64,000 nt of DNA from an uncultured Acidimicrobiales bacterium. Its GTDB lineage: Bacteria > Actinomycetota > Acidimicrobiia > Acidimicrobiales > SZUA-35. Below the pieces are notes generated by a model that was given only the letters and a program-made list of their open reading frames with translations, was not told where the DNA came from and searched no databases. Each line of letters opens with the position of its first letter. The stretch's first letter is position 1. The DNA lies in the NCBI GenBank assembly GCA_937922805.1, contig CALAJV010000010.1, positions 310,001 through 374,000 on the forward strand, given 5' to 3'. Shown in pieces: positions 58,982 through 64,000 of the stretch. A program made the translations under genes and the position numbers.

Positions 58982-60606
58982 CCTTTTCTACCAACACTGC
59001 CAAGAGGCGACCTTCTGCCCGAGCCCGCTCCGATGAATCTGGCTACGTAATAGCGCAGACCGCGCTTCTACTGGTGCCGCTGCTCATCTTTGCGGCCTTT
59101 GCAACCGACATCGGTGCCTGGTACGTCCAAAGTCAAAAGATTCAACGGGCGGCCGACGCATCAGCGCTAGCCGGAGTTGCCATGATGCCGGACTTGGCGC
59201 AAGCGGAGCAAGTGGCGCGCGAAACGGCTCTTCTAAACGGCTACGCCGACGCAACCCCGAGCAACAACAACGACTTCGACTCTGGTCCGGCCCCTCAGAT
59301 TAGGGTGACGGCACCGAATTCGTATTCGCTCGAAGTTGAAATTCGCAGTTCAGAAGATGTGTACTTCTCCAAACTGGTCATGGACGACATCACCCTCACC
59401 CGCTATGGCATTTCGGAATATGTCCGACCGGTTTACATGGGAAATCCAACGTCTGGCCTTGGTACGGGCACGATCGACCCGGCGGTCCTAGGGCAACCGA
59501 ACGACAAGATGTGGCTTTCGGTCAATGCGTACTGCACCGACCATGAACACGGGGATCAATTCCTATCCGGCTATTTCGATGGCACTACTTCTCAAGGTCT
59601 GCGAGTCTGTGGAAGGAGGCCCAACACCACATCTGCGAATGCCCTTCCGAATCCGACTTTCGACAGCGATGCATACGCTTTCGCAGTGCAGTATGCGCCC
59701 TCGTCCCCAGCAGTTGATATCGATATCTTCGACCCTGGTATCGGTTGTCCTGGGAGTATTACCAACGATGGTAGATTCGGACCAGGGACACCACTGTTTT
59801 ACCAAGTTTTCGGCCCAAGCCTAACGGTCGACCATGAAGGCTTCATGGCCACCAACGCTCCTATTACACAAGGGTCATTTTCAACTAACGCCTGCAGTGC
59901 CAACGGCTGGTTGCCAATACCCGGTGCCCAAGCGCTCGCTACGCCAGGAGTCAACGGTGGCTACTATTATGTTCGGTTGAGCAATCGGAATCCGAACAAC
60001 GATCCGGGTGGTTCATATTGGGGAGATTCCGGTTTGAATAACTTCGCTATGCGGGTAACTCGAACTGGTCAAACAACGCTCTGCACATTCTCCACCCTTG
60101 ATCCAACGTGCCCGCAATTGTATGCGCTCGAACATCTACCGCTCTACCGTGACTTAGGTGGTCAGTCGGCCTTCTATCTAGCCAGAATAGATGAAACGCA
60201 TGCTGGTGAAAGACTGTTGATCACGTTCTTTGACGCAGCTGAGGGCGTGCAGAATTTGCAGTTTGCAGATTCGAACGACAATGCGATGCCGTTCAACTGG
60301 AAGTATTCAGATGTAAGCGTTGGGAAGATGCCGACTGGTGGGAGTTACCCGTACGCCGAGACTGCTTTCGCTCCACCTGGAACAACCTGTAATTGGAACG
60401 GTGTAGGCGGTAACGTTTGTCTAAATACTTCATTCCGGCCAGCGTTTAACGATCGATTTGTGCAGATCGAAATTGATATTCCCGATGACTACACATGTGG
60501 TGCTGACTGCTGGTGGCGTGTTCGTTACACGACTTCGGGCAGCGGAACCGACCGATCTGGTTGGTCGCTCAGGCTACTTGGCGACCCCGTTCGCTTAATC
60601 GAGTAG
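58978..60606 (+). CDS. TadG-like protein with large exported domain
   Basis: A 542-residue protein. After a basic 20-residue start comes DESGYVIAQTALLLVPLLIF, a TadG-type helix, then FATDIGAWYVQSQKIQRAAD with ASALAGVAMMPDLAQAE, the conserved TadG segment. Residues 150-540 form a long exported beta-rich region with about ten Cys and many Asn, Pro and Gly residues. It lacks an obvious vWA MIDAS motif, unlike canonical TadG. The GTG start overlaps the preceding stop. It is the last gene of the pseudopilin operon and may cap the fibre or bind a surface. Confidence 0.85.
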   Translation: MTFSTNTAKRRPSARARSDESGYVIAQTALLLVPLLIFAAFATDIGAWYVQSQKIQRAADASALAGVAMMPDLAQAEQVARETALLNGYADATPSNNNDFDSGPAPQIRVTAPNSYSLEVEIRSSEDVYFSKLVMDDITLTRYGISEYVRPVYMGNPTSGLGTGTIDPAVLGQPNDKMWLSVNAYCTDHEHGDQFLSGYFDGTTSQGLRVCGRRPNTTSANALPNPTFDSDAYAFAVQYAPSSPAVDIDIFDPGIGCPGSITNDGRFGPGTPLFYQVFGPSLTVDHEGFMATNAPITQGSFSTNACSANGWLPIPGAQALATPGVNGGYYYVRLSNRNPNNDPGGSYWGDSGLNNFAMRVTRTGQTTLCTFSTLDPTCPQLYALEHLPLYRDLGGQSAFYLARIDETHAGERLLITFFDAAEGVQNLQFADSNDNAMPFNWKYSDVSVGKMPTGGSYPYAETAFAPPGTTCNWNGVGGNVCLNTSFRPAFNDRFVQIEIDIPDDYTCGADCWWRVRYTTSGSGTDRSGWSLRLLGDPVRLIE

Positions 60607-60625
60607 CAACGTCGGCCGCACCTAT

Positions 60626-61240
60626 CTACAGCTTGAGGCCTGACACGAGAAGTTCTGTCATCTGTCGAGCGGAGACATCAGGGTCGATGGGCCCCCCATC
60701 TGGGCTGACCAACAGGGGCATCGTCATCGGGGCAGTAGCACCGAACGTCATCAACATCACAACCGATCGTGGATCGACCGGCCTTATTCGTCCTGCGTTG
60801 ATCAACCGCTGCAGACAGGCCGCAATTTCTTGAAGGTGCGGCGCGGGCATGGCCTGTGTGACGTAGTCGATCTGTGGCGTTCGGGTTGTTCCTTCTTTTT
60901 GAACGAATCGGATTATCTGGGGACGCCGACTAGCGACGATGAGAAATTCGTAGATACGGTCGTATAGTTCGTCGAGATCATCGGTCCACACCTTGCCCTG
61001 GGTATGGGTGAAGTCAAGGCTAATGTCTTGTCTCGCCCAATCAATTGTGGCAAAGAAGAGCTGTTGCTTCGGTCCGAACCGTTGGCTGATCGTTCCGTGG
61101 CTTAACCCAAGGTCACGGTTTAACAGCCGTACCGACATTGCTTCGTAGCCGAACTCGGCAAAAGCATCCATTGCTGCGGCAAGGATTTCATGGTCGCTAT
61201 GGATACGAGGACGCCCTCGCGATAGTTCGGATTCAACCAT
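60626..61240 (-). CDS. TetR-family transcriptional regulator
   Basis: A 204-residue repressor-type protein. The N-terminal helix-turn-helix runs through ILAAAMDAFAEFGYEAMSVR and LNRDLGLSHGTISQRFGPKQ, the usual TetR pattern. The C-terminal ligand domain is TetR_C-like. ATG 61240 is preceded by no clear ribosome site. The Gfo/Idh/MocA gene lies upstream on the same strand, 88 bp away, and is a candidate target or operon partner. It is convergent with the TadG gene. Confidence 0.9.
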   Translation of the reverse strand: MVESELSRGRPRIHSDHEILAAAMDAFAEFGYEAMSVRLLNRDLGLSHGTISQRFGPKQQLFFATIDWARQDISLDFTHTQGKVWTDDLDELYDRIYEFLIVASRRPQIIRFVQKEGTTRTPQIDYVTQAMPAPHLQEIAACLQRLINAGRIRPVDPRSVVMLMTFGATAPMTMPLLVSPDGGPIDPDVSARQMTELLVSGLKL

Positions 61241-61328
61241 AGAAGCGGCTCTTGGTTCGATTGCCAGACTCAGCTCTCAACTGAGATAGACCACCTTAGT
61301 GTAGTGGGCGAAGGCCCTGGTCGCATCG

Positions 61329-62336
61329 CTAGAAGTGAAAACCAGCGGAGTCGAATACTGCATCAATAACGGCCATGTTGGAAATAGCATCCGTTACTGG
61401 AACCGGCGAGGCCGAGTTGGTGGCGATTGCGTAGGCAAATTGATCAACCATTCGCTGGTATTGATCGGTTGGTCCGAAGGCTAGTTCTTTCAGCGGTTCG
61501 CCGTACAGAGTCCCGATCTCCGAGCCAACGTTGACGATCATTGGCTTATTCTTCATAGCGTTAAAAGGTCGAGTGATCTCGATGCGTCCATCAGTGCCAA
61601 CAATATGTACTCTCTGATCCGGGTTGGACATGGTTGATACGGTAAACGTTGCGTGTCCTCCGCTTTGGCTCGTTTCGAAGTCGAGAATGCCGGACGCATG
61701 AACGTCGACTCCAAAGGTCGGATGGACCTTAACCCGGCCCTGAACATTCGTCGGCTCCGATCCAAAAATCCGACGAGCAGAGTGAATTGCATAACAGCCG
61801 ATGTCCATCAAGGCGCCGCCGCCCCATTCGGGCTTGTGCCGAATATTGGCTGGGTCATCCCCGAAATAGCTAAACCAGGTTTGCACCGTAACGATTTCGC
61901 CGATTCTTCCCTCAGCAACCATGGTCAGTACTGCTTCCCACTGAGGGTGGAACTGATACATGAACCCTTCCATCACAAGTGCGCCGTTATCCAGGAGAGC
62001 TAGATCAGATGCGAGCTGCGACGCTTCGGCTGCGTTCAGCGTTATCGGCTTTTCGCAAAGTACATGCTTGCCCGCTTTGGCGGCTTGCAACGTAAGTGGT
62101 GCGTGAAGATGGTTGGGGAGTGGGTTGTAAATAGCGTCAACATTCGGATCTGCTAGTAACTCTTCATAGCTGCCGTAGCATCGGTCGATGCCAAACTCGC
62201 TTCCGAACTGCTCGGCTGCTGCCAGCTGGCGAGACCCAACTGCAACCACCTCGCTCGACTCGCTCGCCATAATTGCTGGAACGACATGGGTTCTCGCGAT
62301 CTTTGCGGTTGAAAGTATTCCCCAACGAATAGACAT
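61329..62336 (-). CDS. Gfo/Idh/MocA-family NAD(P)-dependent oxidoreductase
   Basis: A 335-residue dehydrogenase acting on sugars or related alcohols. The Rossmann domain starts with RWGILSTAKIARTHVVPAIM (dimeric dihydrodiol dehydrogenase-like variant of the GxGxxA motif), and GKHVLCEKPITLNAAEA contains the catalytic Lys of the EKP motif. GALMDIGCYAIHSARRIFG gives Asp/His of the substrate domain. It resembles the xylose/dihydrodiol dehydrogenase branch; the true substrate is unknown. ATG 62336 has GGAG upstream. It is transcribed towards the TetR gene. Confidence 0.9.
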   Translation of the reverse strand: MSIRWGILSTAKIARTHVVPAIMASESSEVVAVGSRQLAAAEQFGSEFGIDRCYGSYEELLADPNVDAIYNPLPNHLHAPLTLQAAKAGKHVLCEKPITLNAAEASQLASDLALLDNGALVMEGFMYQFHPQWEAVLTMVAEGRIGEIVTVQTWFSYFGDDPANIRHKPEWGGGALMDIGCYAIHSARRIFGSEPTNVQGRVKVHPTFGVDVHASGILDFETSQSGGHATFTVSTMSNPDQRVHIVGTDGRIEITRPFNAMKNKPMIVNVGSEIGTLYGEPLKELAFGPTDQYQRMVDQFAYAIATNSASPVPVTDAISNMAVIDAVFDSAGFHF

Positions 62337-62494
62337 AGCTCAGGTGCTCCGGTTCTAGTCAACAGCAACGGTCTGATCACCGTAACAGCATCAACTCCGG
62401 ACGAACTAGCCCGCTAGAGTCGGTAATCAGGCCAGTCGAAGCGGCCAGCATCGAACAGCGAGCACAACACCAGTCACACATGTGGGGAACAACG

Positions 62495-63055
62495 ATGAGC
62501 CAATCGTTAGACAAATTGATAGCCGAGTGCCGATCGTTGGTCGCACACGACAAGTCCGAGGCGCTCCCGGCTATTTTGGCTGCGGTTGAGAGGTTCGTCG
62601 CTGATTCAACCGTGGCCGTGGACGAAGTGCCCGTACTGAACCCACCAGATCCGATTCCCGTAGGCGGACTTGAAGAAGTCTTGTTTGAAGATACAAACTT
62701 GTCGGTGGTGCTCGTCGACACGCCTCCTGGGGTTGCTCAACCGCCCCACGATCATCGAATGCCAGTAGCGATCGGGGTTTATCAGGGAATCGAAGATCAC
62801 CGGCTGTACCGCCGCAGGGCCAGTGAGGGTCTTGAATTGCACGATGGACTATCAGTCGGCCCCGGACAGGCCATTTCGTTGGCTACCGAGGCTATTCATG
62901 CCATCGCCGCGGGTGATCAGAATTGGTGTCGAGGGATCCACGTTTACCTTGGTCCGATTAGCACCATCGACCGATCCATTTTTCACCCAGAAACGTTCGC
63001 AGAAGAACGGTTGACGCTAGCCCGTTACGAACAGTGGTGCCGTCCGCTGAGCTAG
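62495..63055 (+). CDS. Cysteine-dioxygenase-like cupin protein
   Basis: A 186-residue cupin. PPHDHRMPVAIGVYQGIEDH supplies the HxH and following residues of a mononuclear iron site, and the third His is in EAIHAIAAG. This is the 3-His pattern of the thiol dioxygenase (CDO/PCO) group. The rest (HVYLGPISTIDRSIFHPETF) also fits this group. The substrate may be cysteine, a mercaptoacid or none. ATG 62495 is chosen over ATG 62480 because GGGGA stands at a proper distance. It is divergent from the Gfo/Idh/MocA gene and overlaps the convergent GGDEF-EAL gene by 4 bp. Confidence 0.82.
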   Translation: MSQSLDKLIAECRSLVAHDKSEALPAILAAVERFVADSTVAVDEVPVLNPPDPIPVGGLEEVLFEDTNLSVVLVDTPPGVAQPPHDHRMPVAIGVYQGIEDHRLYRRRASEGLELHDGLSVGPGQAISLATEAIHAIAAGDQNWCRGIHVYLGPISTIDRSIFHPETFAEERLTLARYEQWCRPLS

Positions 63056-64000
63056 ATTCCGTCCGCTAGGGCCGGCATCGTCAGCGACTGTCCTAACAGC
63101 ATCTCGATTTTCTCCGGCGCCGCCGGGTGGGCCAAGAAATACCCTTGCCCTTTGTCGCACCCTCGCTTGCGGAGTTCAAGAATTTGTTTGGGCTCTTCAA
63201 TCCCTTCGGCGATGGAGTCAAGACCGAACGCGTCAGCCAACGTTACCGCGGCGTCGACGATGGCCGAATCGTGATCGGAGACGCCAAGACCAGCGATGAA
63301 GCTCATGTCGATCTTGAGTGCAGTTATCGGGAGGCTCTTGAGCTGCTTCATTGACGAGTAGCCCGTGCCGAAATCGTCAAGTGCGAGCTTGACTCCCATC
63401 GTCCGTAGCCTCTCCAGCGCCCCGCGAGTGGACTCGATATCGTCGAGGATGACATGCTCGGTCACTTCTAAACAAACGGCCGACGAAGGAACATTGTGTT
63501 CGAGTAGAAGGGTCTCGACCTGATACGCCAAGTCGCGACTCATCAACTGAGCCGGGGAGACGTTGATCCACATTTCGAGATCAGGGTGATCTTTTTGCCA
63601 TTTACTCAGTTGCTCGATGGCTTTGGCCATCACAACGTCGCCGATATCGATAACGAGACCGCTCTCTTCAGCCACGTCGATGAACGAGCCCGCTGCTTGC
63701 AATCCCCGTTTCGGGTGTTGCCAGCGAAGCAGCGCTTCAACTGCGATTATTTTCCCAGTCACAAGATCGGCGACCGGTTGGTAGTGAAGGGTCAACTCAT
63801 CGCGCTCAAGGGCTTCGCGAAGTTCGAGTTCGACCTCGAATCGGTGGAGAACCTTCGCCCTCATCTCTGAATCGAAGGTTACGGCCCGGTTTTTTCCTTT
63901 GAGTTTGGCCAGGTGTAGTGCCGCTTCAGATTCGGCCAGGAGGTCGGCGTTTTGGGCCGAGACGCTATTGTGAGCGACGCCGATGCTGACCGACCGGGCC
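63052..64000 (-). CDS. Partial GGDEF-EAL cyclic-di-GMP protein (5' end outside window)
   Basis: The frame stays open to the right edge, so only the C-terminal 315 residues are visible. The first 45 are the end of a GGDEF domain (RSVSIGVAHNS; LLAESEAALHLAKLKGKNRA). The rest is a complete EAL phosphodiesterase domain: YQPVADLVTGKIIAVEALLRW contains EALLRW with the catalytic Glu. EVTEHVILDD and KLALDDFGTGYSSMKQLKSL give further metal-binding acids, and GCDKGQGYFLAHP closes it. All catalytic positions I can check are intact, so c-di-GMP hydrolysis is expected. Any sensor domain lies beyond the window. Confidence 0.9.
   Translation of the reverse strand, partial: ARSVSIGVAHNSVSAQNADLLAESEAALHLAKLKGKNRAVTFDSEMRAKVLHRFEVELELREALERDELTLHYQPVADLVTGKIIAVEALLRWQHPKRGLQAAGSFIDVAEESGLVIDIGDVVMAKAIEQLSKWQKDHPDLEMWINVSPAQLMSRDLAYQVETLLLEHNVPSSAVCLEVTEHVILDDIESTRGALERLRTMGVKLALDDFGTGYSSMKQLKSLPITALKIDMSFIAGLGVSDHDSAIVDAAVTLADAFGLDSIAEGIEEPKQILELRKRGCDKGQGYFLAHPAAPEKIEMLLGQSLTMPALADGI

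Overview
The window looks like chromosomal DNA of a free-living actinobacterium, most likely an aquatic member of the Acidimicrobiia. This is inferred from the gene set, not from a marker gene. Supporting genes are a UPF0182 membrane protein, a TIGR03086 (mycothiol-type) protein, an F420-type LLM oxidoreductase, a BTAD/SARP-like giant regulator, an Ald/AldR pair, a heliorhodopsin and a Flp/TadE/TadG pseudopilin cluster. Base composition is moderate and fairly even. Many genes appear to be transcribed without a leader: a -10-like hexamer ends 6-7 nt before the start codon.

Layout. 1-14.4 kb: end of a gene with a MuF-like cysteine motif, UPF0182, msrA, an AfsR/MalT-like regulator, a 550-bp structured gap with a strong terminator, tpx, an acyl-CoA dehydrogenase, an MFS carrier, a DinB/TIGR03086 protein and an FG-GAP lipoprotein. 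14.5-16.2 kb: initiator tRNA followed by a 1.5-kb insertion bounded by a 107-bp direct repeat of the tRNA 3' end plus its terminator; the insertion carries an MNT/HEPN toxin-antitoxin pair. 16.2-31.2 kb: small regulator operons, SDR and 2OG-oxygenase genes, a heliorhodopsin, a dimethylformamidase-like protein, enoyl-CoA hydratase, a rhodanese lipoprotein, an aldo/keto reductase, ACC deaminase, a haem/copper monooxygenase-like lipoprotein, and a LysR/TauE/YeiH sulfur-anion export locus.

31.2-37.6 kb is an envelope locus: a membrane-anchored beta-helix protein, a divergent gene that fuses an ECF sigma factor through one membrane helix to an extracellular pectate-lyase-like beta-helix, and a secreted coiled-coil/cysteine-module protein. 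37.6-44.6 kb: an aminotransferase, two SDRs, a 53-residue cysteine protein, carbonic anhydrase, aldR/ald, and an ECF sigma/anti-sigma pair. 44.66-45.38 kb holds no gene but an array of about a dozen strong hairpins whose stems differ while their loops share the heptamer TGGTGGG. Duplicated copies show compensatory base-pair changes. I regard this as the most novel object in the window.

45.4-64 kb: a PAS-AraC regulator divergent from putA, a molybdenum oxidoreductase operon whose two genes are separated by seven 13-bp tandem repeats, an LLM oxidoreductase, a sterol-desaturase-like hydroxylase, a methyltransferase-like protein, a Flp-TadE-TadE-TadG pseudopilin operon, a TetR regulator, a Gfo/Idh/MocA dehydrogenase, a cysteine-dioxygenase-like cupin, and the end of a GGDEF-EAL protein cut by the window edge.
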